Source: Paenibacillus sp. EZ-K15
Lineage (GTDB): Bacteria; Bacillota; Bacilli; Paenibacillales; Paenibacillaceae
NCBI RefSeq assembly: GCF_002573715.1
Contig: NZ_PDHM01000021.1
Location: forward strand, 62,001 to 126,000
Reading direction: 5' to 3'
Length of the DNA stretch: 64,000 nt
In this document: piece after piece, positions 43,679 to 51,804 of the stretch
Layout of the letters: each line of letters opens with the position of its first letter
How positions within the stretch are numbered: position 1 is the first letter of the stretch
Position numbers and translations under genes: made by a program
Notes under the pieces: model-generated
Databases searched by the model: none
Told to the model about the DNA's origin: nothing
Seen by the model: only the letters and a program-made list of their open reading frames with translations

Positions 43679-43901
43679 TCATTCCTCTTCCTCCGCGATC
43701 ACCAGCACGGACGCTTGCCGGACGGAATCCTTGTATTTGAACTTCCAGTTCCCGTTCAGCGTCCGATAATACGGGCCCCCCCCCCCGTTTTTGCTTGCGA
43801 GAAGATTCCGCATCTGCATAAGGAATATAGTAAGCCCTGGGAGCTTCGCGGTTTTTCTCTAGCACGCTCAGATCTCCCCAATATTTTGGAATCTGGATCA
43901 T
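43679..43901 (-). pseudogene. LacZ-type GH2 beta-galactosidase remnant with poly-C tract
   Basis: The frame starts at the ATG at 43901 behind GGAGGGAG with MIQIPKYWGDLSVLEKNREAPRAYYIPYADAESSRKQKRG, the usual N-terminus of long GH2 beta-galactosidases of Bacillota. At 43776-43786 lie eleven Cs (Gs on the coding strand). In the other frame after them the family sequence goes on (GPYYRTLNGNWKFKYKDSV), then QASVLVIAEEEE and a stop at 43681. So one base too many or too few breaks the frame, and nearly all of a 1000-residue enzyme is missing. Ribosome site and terminator are kept, which points to an internal deletion. Confidence 0.75.
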
Positions 43902-44019
43902 CTTGGTTCTCCCTCCGAGAAAGTACTTTGAATGATTTTATTGTATATGAAATGAAAAGGCTCTCAAACCGACTCTTGTCCGATTACGGAGTCATTTTGT
44001 TTGATTCACGGAATGCCTC

Positions 44020-45171
44020 TTACCATTCCGCTACCGATCCGTCCTGATGTCTCCAAACCGGGTTTCTCCACCGGTGAGGCGCTTCCAGTGCCATTTTAAT
44101 CACATACTCTTCATTGACCGTGATGCCCAGCCCGGGTCCATGAGGAATTTTCACGAACCCGTCATCATAGGAGAACACGCCGGGATCGACGATATAATCC
44201 AGCAAGTCGTTGCCCGCATTGTAATGAATCCCCAAGCTCTGTTCCTGAATGACCGCATTGTGCGCCGTCGCGTCCACCTGCAAGCAGGCAGCAAGCGCAA
44301 TCGGTCCCAAAGGGCAATGCGGTGCGACGGCAACGTCGTAGGCTTCCGCCATGGCAAAGATTTTCTTGCACTCCGTAATCCCGCCCGCATGCGATAAATC
44401 CGGCTGAATGATATCGACATATCCGTCTTGCAATAGAGGTTTAAAATCCCAACGGGAGAACATTCGCTCCCCGGTAGCGATCGGGATGCTGGTGTGATTG
44501 GCGATTTCGCGAAGCGCTTCGTTGTTTTCCGGAAGCACCGGTTCTTCGATGAACATGAGCCGGTAAGGCTCAAGCGCTTTTGCCAATACTTTGGCCATAG
44601 GCTTATGGACGCGTCCGTGGAAATCTACGCCGATTCCGAAATCCGGTCCCGTCGCCGTCCGAATGGCGGCTACCCTCTCCACGACCTGATCCACTTTGGA
44701 ATAGCTGTCGATATACTGCAATTCTTCCGTGGCATTCATTTTGATCGCCGTAAAACCTGCGTTCTGTTTTTCCAAGGCTGCTAGGCCCACATCGGTCGGA
44801 CGATCCCCGCCGATCCAGGAGTAAACGCGCATGGAATCCCGGCAAGCTCCGCCAAGCAATTGATGGACGGGCGCATTAAACGCCTTCCCTTTGATATCCC
44901 ATAACGCCTGGTCAATCCCGGCAATCGCACTCATCAGGATCGGTCCCCCGCGGTAAAATCCGCTCCGATACATGACCTGCCAATGATCTTCGATGCGCAG
45001 CGGATCTTTGCCGATCAGGAAATCCATTAATTCGTTGACCGCAGCCTGCACCGTATGAGCCTTGCCCTCGATTACGGGCTCTCCCCAGCCTACGATGCCC
45101 TCATCGGTTTCGATCTTCAAAAACAACCAACGCGGCGGGACGATATAAGTGCTATACTTTGTAATTTTCAC
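44020..45171 (-). CDS. dgoD: D-galactonate dehydratase
   Basis: A protein of 383 residues from the GTG at 45171, with GGAGAGATC upstream; a frame to 45333 reaches into the aldolase gene and is not used. It is an enolase-superfamily, mandelate-racemase-group enzyme: AGIDQALWDIKGKAFNAPVHQLLGG, the metal ligands in GVDFHGRVHKPMAKVL, FIEEPVLPEN and ATGERMFSRW, and AVAPHCPLGPIALAACLQ near the end. The overall sequence is that of DgoD, which turns D-galactonate into 2-keto-3-deoxygalactonate. It is the last gene of an operon with the aldolase 13 bases upstream and a broken kinase before that. Confidence 0.92.
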   Translation of the reverse strand: MKITKYSTYIVPPRWLFLKIETDEGIVGWGEPVIEGKAHTVQAAVNELMDFLIGKDPLRIEDHWQVMYRSGFYRGGPILMSAIAGIDQALWDIKGKAFNAPVHQLLGGACRDSMRVYSWIGGDRPTDVGLAALEKQNAGFTAIKMNATEELQYIDSYSKVDQVVERVAAIRTATGPDFGIGVDFHGRVHKPMAKVLAKALEPYRLMFIEEPVLPENNEALREIANHTSIPIATGERMFSRWDFKPLLQDGYVDIIQPDLSHAGGITECKKIFAMAEAYDVAVAPHCPLGPIALAACLQVDATAHNAVIQEQSLGIHYNAGNDLLDYIVDPGVFSYDDGFVKIPHGPGLGITVNEEYVIKMALEAPHRWRNPVWRHQDGSVAEW

Positions 45172-45184
45172 GGTTGATCTCTCC

Positions 45185-45829
45185 CTATTCTCTTGCTTGA
45201 TGAATCGCTTGAATGAATTGCTCTGCACGTTTGGCGATATCGTCATACCGTTCTTCTTCCATGGCTTTCTTGTCGAGCAGCGAGCTGCCCAGTCCGACCG
45301 CAACGGCGCCCGCCCGAATGAACTGTGCCACATTATCCAGTGTGACTCCGCCCGTTGGCATCATCGGAATATGGCCAAGCGGCGCCGAAAGTTCCTTGAT
45401 ATAATTCACTCCTAGCGAAGACCCCGGGAAAATCTTGAGCAGGTCCGCACCCAACCGGTACCCCTTCACGATCTCGGTCGGCGTCATCACGCCCGGAATG
45501 GAAATCACTTCACGGCGGATCGTGGTTTTAATCGTTTCTTCATCCAAAACAGGCGAAAAAATAAATTGCGCTCTGGCTTCAATCGCCTTCTCGGCCGTTT
45601 CGGCGTCCAGAACGGTGCCTGCGCCTACCAAGACATCTTCCCCGTATCTTTCGTTTAACAAGGCAATAAGCTCAAATGCCCTGTCGCTATCCACTGTAAT
45701 CTCCAGCGCTTTGACTCCGCCCGCAACAAGCGCGTCCGTTATGCGGACTGCCTTTTCAAAAGGAGGTCTGCGCACAACGGCAACAACGCCGGATTCCTTA
45801 AGTAGTTTTAACTTTGCTTCTTTATTCAT
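45185..45829 (-). CDS. KDPG/KDPGal-type aldolase
   Basis: A protein of 214 residues, class I aldolase of the KDPG family. The catalytic glutamate is in ALEITVDSDRAFELI, and VLVGAGTVLDAETAEKAIEARAQFIFSPVLDEE, GADLLKIFPGSSLGVNYIKELSAPLGHIPMMPTGGVTLDNV carry the Schiff-base lysine (LLKIFP) and phosphate loop. It would cleave 2-keto-3-deoxy-6-phosphogalactonate or -gluconate to pyruvate and glyceraldehyde 3-phosphate. In this operon the galactonate branch is most likely, but the phosphorylated substrate would require a kinase that is broken here. Confidence 0.92.
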   Translation of the reverse strand: MNKEAKLKLLKESGVVAVVRRPPFEKAVRITDALVAGGVKALEITVDSDRAFELIALLNERYGEDVLVGAGTVLDAETAEKAIEARAQFIFSPVLDEETIKTTIRREVISIPGVMTPTEIVKGYRLGADLLKIFPGSSLGVNYIKELSAPLGHIPMMPTGGVTLDNVAQFIRAGAVAVGLGSSLLDKKAMEEERYDDIAKRAEQFIQAIHQARE

Positions 45830-45867
45830 TTCGTCACCCCTTAACGCTGAACGTTTTGATAACCGGT

Positions 45868-46703
45868 TTACCCGGACATCATCCCTTGAAGCTCTTCTTC
45901 ATTGGGAAGGCCTTCGGTGTCGCCTTTAACCCCTACTACGATGGCTCCCACGGGATCGATCTCCCGAACGGGAATGGCAGGCACATGCCCCCTCTCCGTA
46001 AATGACTGATAATACGCGCCGTCCTTTCCCAGTTTTACGATAACCGCCTTTGAGCCAAGCTTTAGAAAAAATTCGGCGTGATCCTTCGGTCTCGGCCGGC
46101 CTGTCAGGAACTCGCCTTCATCCAATCCGGGAAGGATGTAATCGGCTCTTGCCGCCAGTTCAAGCAGTCTGGACTTCGCCGTATCGCGATCCCACAGTTT
46201 CCACCTGATATTGGGATCGAACACAATGCTTACCTGATTGCGCTTGGCGGCATCCATCGCATGTATCGTCAGCTCGAAACAGCTTTCGCTCAAAGCCGGC
46301 GTGATCCCGGTAACATGCAAAATCTTTGCTTGGGCAAGGTAGGATTCATTCAAATCCTCTTTAGTCATCAAACTGGCCGCGGACCCTTGACGATAATAGT
46401 AAACCTGCGTTTTTCCACCGGACCTGCGCTCTTTGAAGAACACGGCCGTCGGGCTGCATCAGTATATGTACAACGCGAAGTATCCACGCCTTGGCCCCGA
46501 ATGCTCTGCAAGATGTATCGTCCGAAGGCATCCTGGCCCAGCTTGCTGAACCAGCCTGCAGAATGACCTAATCTTGCCAGCCCGATCGCCACATTCGATT
46601 CGGCTCCAGCCATCTGTTTATGAAACTGGTGAACATACTCCAACGGCAATTCCTGGTCTCCGCTAAACAGGACCATCGATTCACCGAAAGTTACAACCTC
46701 CAT
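45868..46703 (-). pseudogene. kdgK: 2-keto-3-deoxygluconate kinase (PfkB family), frameshifted and internally deleted
   Basis: The first part (from 46703) reads VVTFGESMVLFSGDQELPLEYVHQFHKQMAGAESNVAIGLARLG to DTSRCTYTDAAR, a KdgK N-terminus. Near 46450 one base is missing (GCCCG-ACGGCCGTG), and homology continues in another frame from FFKERRSGGKTQVYYYRQGSAA to EIDPVGA. There the frame goes straight to IVVGVKGDTEGLPNEEELQGMM, the usual C-terminus, so about 35 codons are missing, including the GAGDGFA motif with the catalytic aspartate. The deletion is in frame and joins two GA-containing segments. The enzyme is certainly inactive in this sequence. Position and direction fit the first gene of the dgoD operon. 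Confidence 0.85.
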
Positions 46704-46991
46704 CCGAACTTCCTCCTTGGTATCAGCAAATCAGGGTATGCTTAACTACCACCAAAATAGATCATATCTATATAGAAAAACGGATTGTTTTTCTTTGAAT
46801 GACCCGATCTTTTCCGTATAATAAAGCAAAAAAGTATAATTTTTGATCGACAAACACAAAATAGATACTATGTTTATGTTCATATCATATTATCTTTAAA
46901 TAAGGATGTCAATATGCTTGTTATATTAGCAGCGATAGGTACGGCTATGATAAAATGAGGATTATATATGAACTAACAGGGGACGCTGACG

Positions 46992-47657
46992 ATGAAAAAA
47001 AGTACATTCACTACGACGATAGATTTGCTTAAAAAGAAAATCGTGGATGGAGAGTGGCCAGCCGGTTCGAGGATCCCGACTCTCCAACAGATCTCAAAGG
47101 AATTGGAGGTCAGCGTTACTACCGTCAGAGAAGCCTTGAGGGCACTTGAAAGTCAGGGAAATGTGAGCATTGAACACGGCCGGGGCATGTATGTCCGAAA
47201 TGATCCATTATTGTTGGAAGACCCTACGGCTAATCTGAAAGAACTCGGAGATATTTCGCTCGTCAAACTGCTGGAGGCCCGATTATTGATTGAGCCGGAA
47301 CTGGCCGCGTTGAGCGCCGAACGGGCCACGCATGCCGAGGCCAGGCAACTTCGGGAAATGGCGGATGCCATGATTCGCCAGATGGAGGACGGCGGTCCGT
47401 TCCTGGACACGGATCTGTCTTTTCACCGTTTGATTGCCGAATCGGCCCAGCATCCCGTCCTGCTGCGGATGATGGAATCGATCTATCCCTTGCTGGCTGA
47501 AGGTCGCAAGCAAACGAACACCTTGCCGCATATGAGAACCAAAGCTTCCAATTATCACATTCTGATCGCCATCGCGATCGAAGAACGGCACCCTGAGCAG
47601 GCTAGACAACTGATGCACTATCATATCAATGACATGCTTCAAGCTTTAAAAAAATAA
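46992..47657 (+). CDS. GntR/FadR-family regulator, divergent from the galactonate operon
   Basis: A protein of 221 residues. The winged helix is at the N-terminus (LLKKKIVDGEWPAGSRIPTLQQISKELEVSVTTVREALRALESQGNVSIEHGRGMYV), and the FCD ligand domain follows (LLEARLLIEPELAALSAERATHAEARQLREMADAMIRQM, DTDLSFHRLIAESAQHPVLLRMMESIYPLL). FCD domains bind sugar acids and other carboxylates. The divergent position makes it the likely regulator of the dgo-type genes, comparable to DgoR. Confidence 0.87.
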   Translation: MKKSTFTTTIDLLKKKIVDGEWPAGSRIPTLQQISKELEVSVTTVREALRALESQGNVSIEHGRGMYVRNDPLLLEDPTANLKELGDISLVKLLEARLLIEPELAALSAERATHAEARQLREMADAMIRQMEDGGPFLDTDLSFHRLIAESAQHPVLLRMMESIYPLLAEGRKQTNTLPHMRTKASNYHILIAIAIEERHPEQARQLMHYHINDMLQALKK

Positions 47658-47671
47658 TAGGAGCAAAAACG

Positions 47672-47709
47672 CGTAAATCTCTGCTAGCCTTCGCTACCAG
47701 GGATTTACG
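47672..47709 (+). terminator. terminator after the GntR gene
   Basis: Arms 47672-47688 (CGTAAATCTCTGCTAGC) and 47693-47709 (GCTACCAGGGATTTACG) pair with two mismatches around a TTC-type loop; TATTT follows. Confidence 0.75.
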
Positions 47710-47930
47710 TATTTAAATTGCTATTCAATTTAAACCATTCCTCCAGCAACAATCCATATCCACGACATGGCGATTGTTAGATTTTCAGCTTTCCCATGTT
47801 ACTCCACCTTGAGTAATGAACCATATCCTGCATACAGGGGTGAATTCCCGCGTACACGATCTTCACGAGCCGCGGCAAAATGCATTATTCGTATTACTTT
47901 GTTATATAAAATAAAACTTGGGGAGAAAAC

Positions 47931-48530
47931 CATGAGTATTAAGTTATTTAGTCAACGTGATGTGAACAAGATGCCGATCCGTATGTGAAAAGCGTAAGTC
48001 AGAAGAGCATTACGTACACAGATGAATTCAAGCGCTTATTTATTGCAGAATACAAGTCTGGTCGACTGCCGAGAGAAATCTTTGAGTCCTGCGGTTTTGA
48101 CATTGGAATACTCCGAAAAGCAAATCCTTATCGTCGAATGGCAAAGGCTACGCAGGAACATCGTGTATTACACATTTGTTTTATGGACAAGGAAAGAAAG
48201 CATATCTCTCTACGATCCAAGATGCATGCACCAATGAAATTTTGGCTTATCAGGTGTTGGATAAGATTACACTTGATTTTGCACTAGAAACCGTTAAAAA
48301 GCTAAGAATAACCGGTCAATAACACTTACATCAGATGCACTGATTCATTCCGATCAAGGTTTCCATTACTTTCAAAAGCTTGTAAAAAAGGTTGGGTTAA
48401 AACAATACATGACGTATTACAACCACTATCAATATCAATGGAACTTGAAGAAGATGACTCCTGTACAGTACAGAAACCATCTTCTTCAGTGTGCCTAACC
48501 TTTTTTCAATTGTTCTTTACACGGGGCACA
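47931..48530 (+). mobile_element. IS3-family (IS150-group-like) insertion sequence remnant
   Basis: The first part from the ATG at 47931 (GGGGAGAAAA upstream) gives MSIKLFSQRDVNKM, then after a frameshift PYVKSVSQKSITYTDEFKRLFIAEY, the N-terminus of an IS3 orfA. From about 48180 a third frame gives pieces of the integrase core (YGQGKKAYLSTIQDACTNEILAYQVLDKI, then ALIHSDQGFHYFQKL) and the C-terminal YMTYYNHYQYQWNLKKMTPVQYRNHL with a stop at 48496. Most of the intervening transposase is gone, and stops interrupt the rest. It is a dead element of a few hundred bases. No target duplication could be matched. Confidence 0.8.
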
Positions 48531-48682
48531 ATCCGCAATTATATTTCATCGATTTATTTGATTTATACTGCAAGTGAGTGATCGGGACACGGCCATAGTG
48601 AAGGCCAAAATGAAAAGCTGTGTGTAAATTCAAGCAGCCGGTAGCCCGGCATCAGCATTCTTCGAAGTCGAAACAAGGAAAT

Positions 48683-48727
48683 GGAACAAAAGCTCTTAAG
48701 TTGCGAACTTTCGCTTCTTGAGAGCTT
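48683..48727 (+). repeat. 45-bp direct repeat with hairpin, left copy
   Basis: A 45-base unit starting GGAACAAAAGCTCTTAAG and ending CTTCTTGAGAGCTT. It folds into AAGCTCTTAAG / CTTCTTGAGAGCTT with a GCGAACTTTCGC-like loop. It recurs at 50924-50968 with two mismatches. The rest of 48531-48932 holds no gene; AATTAAGGA repeats lie at about 48781-48802 before the serine hydrolase. Confidence 0.88.
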
Positions 48728-48932
48728 CTTTTATTCAGCCAGTCTAGACGCCAATGACCGTGGATCAAGCTCACCTGACATAATTAAGGAATAATTAAGG
48801 ATTGGCTAAAGATAGAATTAAGAATTATTTTTTAGGATAGAAATGTACCGGATACCTAATTATGCAACTTGTCGACAAGAGAATAATCGTTATTCGTGTT
48901 AATACGGCACTGAAAACAGGAAGGAGAACCAT

Positions 48933-50861
48933 ATGAATACGAGAATGCGAGACCCTGTCTTTGGGTTTCTGATAAGTGTACTGCTCTTAATCGTCTTTTC
49001 GGTTCCAGCCTATGCGGCGGATACAACTAATATCGGGGAAACCCCTTCGGGAATTCCTTACGATCGGCTGGAGCAGGAGATCGACAGCTATGTAAACTCC
49101 CATATAGGAAAATCAACCCCAGGCGCCGCGATTGTGGTAACCAAGGGTGACAAGGTTATTTTCTCCAAAGGCTATGGTTATGCCAACATCGAGAAAAAAA
49201 CGGAAGTCGATCCCGCCAACACCGTGTTTGCTTATGGATCTATCAACAAAGCGTTCGTCTGGACGTCCGTGATGCAGCTGGTGGAAGCGGGCAAGATGAA
49301 GCTGGATCAAGATATCAGAGCTTATTTTCCTGAAGAGTTCGCGAAGAAGCTGCGTTATGACAAGCCGATTACGATGTTGGACATTATGAGCCATACGGCC
49401 GGTTATGAGCAGCATCCGCTCAGTACATTTACTCCGTCGGCGGAGAATCTGACTTCACTTGAAGAGACGCTGTTGTCTTCCCAGCCGGAACAAATCTATG
49501 AACCTGGCAAAGTCATCGCCTATTCCAACTTTGCCACCGCCTTGGCCGGTCTGGCGGTCGAGAAGGTTAGCGGGGAATCTTTCTCCGACTATGAGATGAA
49601 CCATATTCTGCGCCCGCTGGGAATGAACCGCAGTTCCGGCCATCCTACGCTGGGTGATCACCCGGATTTACAGGAAACGAAGGCAACAGGTTACGCAGTG
49701 AAGGAAGAGGGTGGCTTTGAAGCGAGAGCACACTTTTATGTTCCGTTATATCCTGCGGGAGCTATGGAAGGAACCGCGGAAGATCTGGCCCGATTCGCGA
49801 TGGCGCTGAATGCCCCGGACAGTCAGATGTTCACCCGGCCAGAGACCGTGCAGAGTATGCTTTCAAGGAGCTATACGCCGAACGAGGAGATTCTGTCCAA
49901 TGCACACGGATTCTGGGAGTACCGGGCTGAGCCTCATGTCGTTGGACATAGCGGGAATGTGAAGGGATTTTCCGGCAATTTTGCCGTCGTCCCCGATGAA
50001 CAGCTCGGCATTGTTGTCTTGACGAACACCGAGATCGAGCAGAAACTCACCTCCGGCGTCATCAATCTGCTGGTTCAGGACAAGACAAAAGCACCCGAAA
50101 TTAAGGTCCCGGCGGCCGATTTGTCGCCATCCGGCAAATTAGCCGGCTATTATGTGCAATCGGGCGGTACCTACACCACTTACCACGAGCTCATCAATTA
50201 TCTGGGTTTAATTAAAGTGAAGGCCAAGGGCGAGCATGATCTTACTCTGAGCGTGATGGGCTTATCCGGAGTTCTAAAGCAAATTAGTCCGAATGTTTAT
50301 AAATTCGACAAGTCCGATGATCCAAGATTTGAAAGATTGGCGCCGATCCTATACGCGGAAATTTCGGATGGCCAAGTCGTGCGCTTAAGCAAAGGGATTG
50401 CAACGGATATTTTGCCGATCAAGGGAAGTCGCTCGATCCCGGCACTGATATGTTATCTGGTGTTGGCCGCAATCGCTGTTTTGTTTTTTATGCTTGCCCC
50501 GCTTGTGATGTCGATGCGATGGCTGTTACGGAAAAGAAAAAGAAGTACGTCCGCACCTGCAGCCCATCGTTTGCTGACGGCCGCTATCGTGTGCGGGACG
50601 ATTCTGACAGTCAACATTCTGTATCTGCTGGCGAATGCCTTGATCAACGAAAACGTGACGGTAGGCCAGATGAACTTTGGTATCGCCTTGAACTGGGTAC
50701 TGGCCATCCTCGTCGGTATGCTGATTGTGCTCTCTTTTGTTAAAGGCAAACATCAACCCGAGTCCAAATGGATTAAAAGGATCCGGATCGGGGTGGGAGT
50801 GCTGTCCTCCGGCTTTGCACTGCTGCTTGCCAATTGGCACTTCTTTCATTTTATCCCATAA
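48933..50861 (+). CDS. serine hydrolase, beta-lactamase/PBP class C fold, with C-terminal membrane segments
   Basis: A protein of 642 residues with a signal peptide (FGFLISVLLLIVFSVPAYAADT). The penicillin-recognising domain spans about residues 45-380: SINK (S103 to K106) gives the SxxK active site, YSNF gives the YxN motif, and VVGHSGNVKGFSG gives the third (HSG) motif. A middle domain of ~120 residues follows (LAGYYVQSGGTYTTYHELINYLGL), and the end has about four or five hydrophobic helices (PALICYLVLAAIAVLFFMLAPLV and so on). It acts outside the membrane on D-amino-acid peptides, esters or cell-wall material; the substrate is unknown. GAAGGAGAA precedes the ATG. It is framed by the 45-bp direct repeats. 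Confidence 0.87.
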   Translation: MNTRMRDPVFGFLISVLLLIVFSVPAYAADTTNIGETPSGIPYDRLEQEIDSYVNSHIGKSTPGAAIVVTKGDKVIFSKGYGYANIEKKTEVDPANTVFAYGSINKAFVWTSVMQLVEAGKMKLDQDIRAYFPEEFAKKLRYDKPITMLDIMSHTAGYEQHPLSTFTPSAENLTSLEETLLSSQPEQIYEPGKVIAYSNFATALAGLAVEKVSGESFSDYEMNHILRPLGMNRSSGHPTLGDHPDLQETKATGYAVKEEGGFEARAHFYVPLYPAGAMEGTAEDLARFAMALNAPDSQMFTRPETVQSMLSRSYTPNEEILSNAHGFWEYRAEPHVVGHSGNVKGFSGNFAVVPDEQLGIVVLTNTEIEQKLTSGVINLLVQDKTKAPEIKVPAADLSPSGKLAGYYVQSGGTYTTYHELINYLGLIKVKAKGEHDLTLSVMGLSGVLKQISPNVYKFDKSDDPRFERLAPILYAEISDGQVVRLSKGIATDILPIKGSRSIPALICYLVLAAIAVLFFMLAPLVMSMRWLLRKRKRSTSAPAAHRLLTAAIVCGTILTVNILYLLANALINENVTVGQMNFGIALNWVLAILVGMLIVLSFVKGKHQPESKWIKRIRIGVGVLSSGFALLLANWHFFHFIP

Positions 50862-50923
50862 ACAAAGAGTGGGAAATCCGCTTGTCCTAGTGGAGCCGCC
50901 ATGTGCACTGAGCATTAGAAAAC

Positions 50924-50968
50924 GGAACAAAAGCTCTTAAGATGCGAACTTTCGCTTCTTAAGAGCTT
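50924..50968 (+). repeat. 45-bp direct repeat with hairpin, right copy
   Basis: It differs from the left copy (48683-48727) at two positions, one of which improves the stem pairing (CTTCTTAAGAGCTT). It is followed by TTTTTT and so would also terminate transcription. Sixteen bases beyond it the truncated LacI frame begins. Confidence 0.88.
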
Positions 50969-50983
50969 TTTTAATACTTCCTG

Positions 50984-51718
50984 CATTTTGCCCAAGTCAT
51001 CAAACATCAATTAAAAGCGTTGGGATATAAAATTATCTTGCTGGACTTTGAAGAAATCTTCATGAATATCCAGATGGTTGATGGAATCATCGTCAAAGCG
51101 ACCATAGATACGGAAAAATTTATGCCCAAGTTAATGAACCTTAACGTACCGGTCATTACAATAGGACGCCACAATTTATCTTACGGTGCGCACATGCTCC
51201 GCGTCGACGACTACCTAAGCGGTCAGACCGGCGTGAATCACTTATTATCACGCGGCTATCAGAATTTGGTCATATTGACTTATCCGCACGGTCACGTTCC
51301 CGGATTCGATGATCGGCTGAACGGAGCCAGCGAGGCTTTGCAGCAGAACGGCAAACTAACGACGGTTATTACAGGGGATATGACGGAAACTTTCGGATAC
51401 GATACTGTAGTTAACTTGGTCCAAAACAACCAGCTGCCGCAAGCGTTGTTTTGCTTAAATGACATATCCGCCATCGGAGCCTTAAAAGCGTGCAAAGATT
51501 TGAACATTTCCATTCCGGATAAACTCGCCGTGTTGGGCGTCGACGACATGCCAACCGTCTCCGAACTGCTAAGCTTATCGACCATACGGCATCCTATCAA
51601 CGAATTGGCCGAAGCCGCTGCCAAACTGATGATCAAATCGATCGAGTCTGACGGTCAGCGCATCGAACCTGTCGAAGAAGTATTTCCGACAGAACTGATG
51701 GTTCGGCGAACCAGCTAG
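50984..51718 (+). pseudogene. LacI-family regulator lacking its DNA-binding domain
   Basis: Similarity to LacI effector domains begins at about 50984 (HFAQVIKHQLKALGYKIILLDF) and continues to ELMVRRTS at the end: DGIIVKATIDTEKFMPKLMNLNVPVITIGRH, RVDDYLSGQTGVNHLLSRGYQNLVIL, RLNGASEALQQNG, ALFCLNDISAIGALKACKDLNISIPDKLAVLGVDDMPTVSELL. The helix-turn-helix and linker (about 60-70 residues) are missing; upstream in frame there is a stop inside the 45-bp repeat hairpin. A TTG at 51020 could start a 232-residue fragment, but it cannot bind DNA in the LacI manner. It is convergent with the fructan-type operon and may have been its local regulator. Confidence 0.82.
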
Positions 51719-51754
51719 GTTGTTTTCTAGGAATGCAATCCGACAATTTAATTC

Positions 51755-51799
51755 AAAAAAGTCGAGCAGGGAACGATGAGGTCCCCTGCTCGACTTTTT
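51755..51799. terminator. bidirectional terminator between the LacI remnant and the fructan-type operon
   Basis: GTCGAGCAGGG (51761-51771) and CCCTGCTCGAC (51784-51794) form a perfect stem, with six As before and five Ts after. Confidence 0.9.
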
Positions 51800-51804
51800 C
51801 TATC

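Noticed and set aside
47931..48530. A functional insertion sequence
   Set aside because: Frames are broken in several places, most of the transposase is missing and no clear terminal inverted repeats were found.
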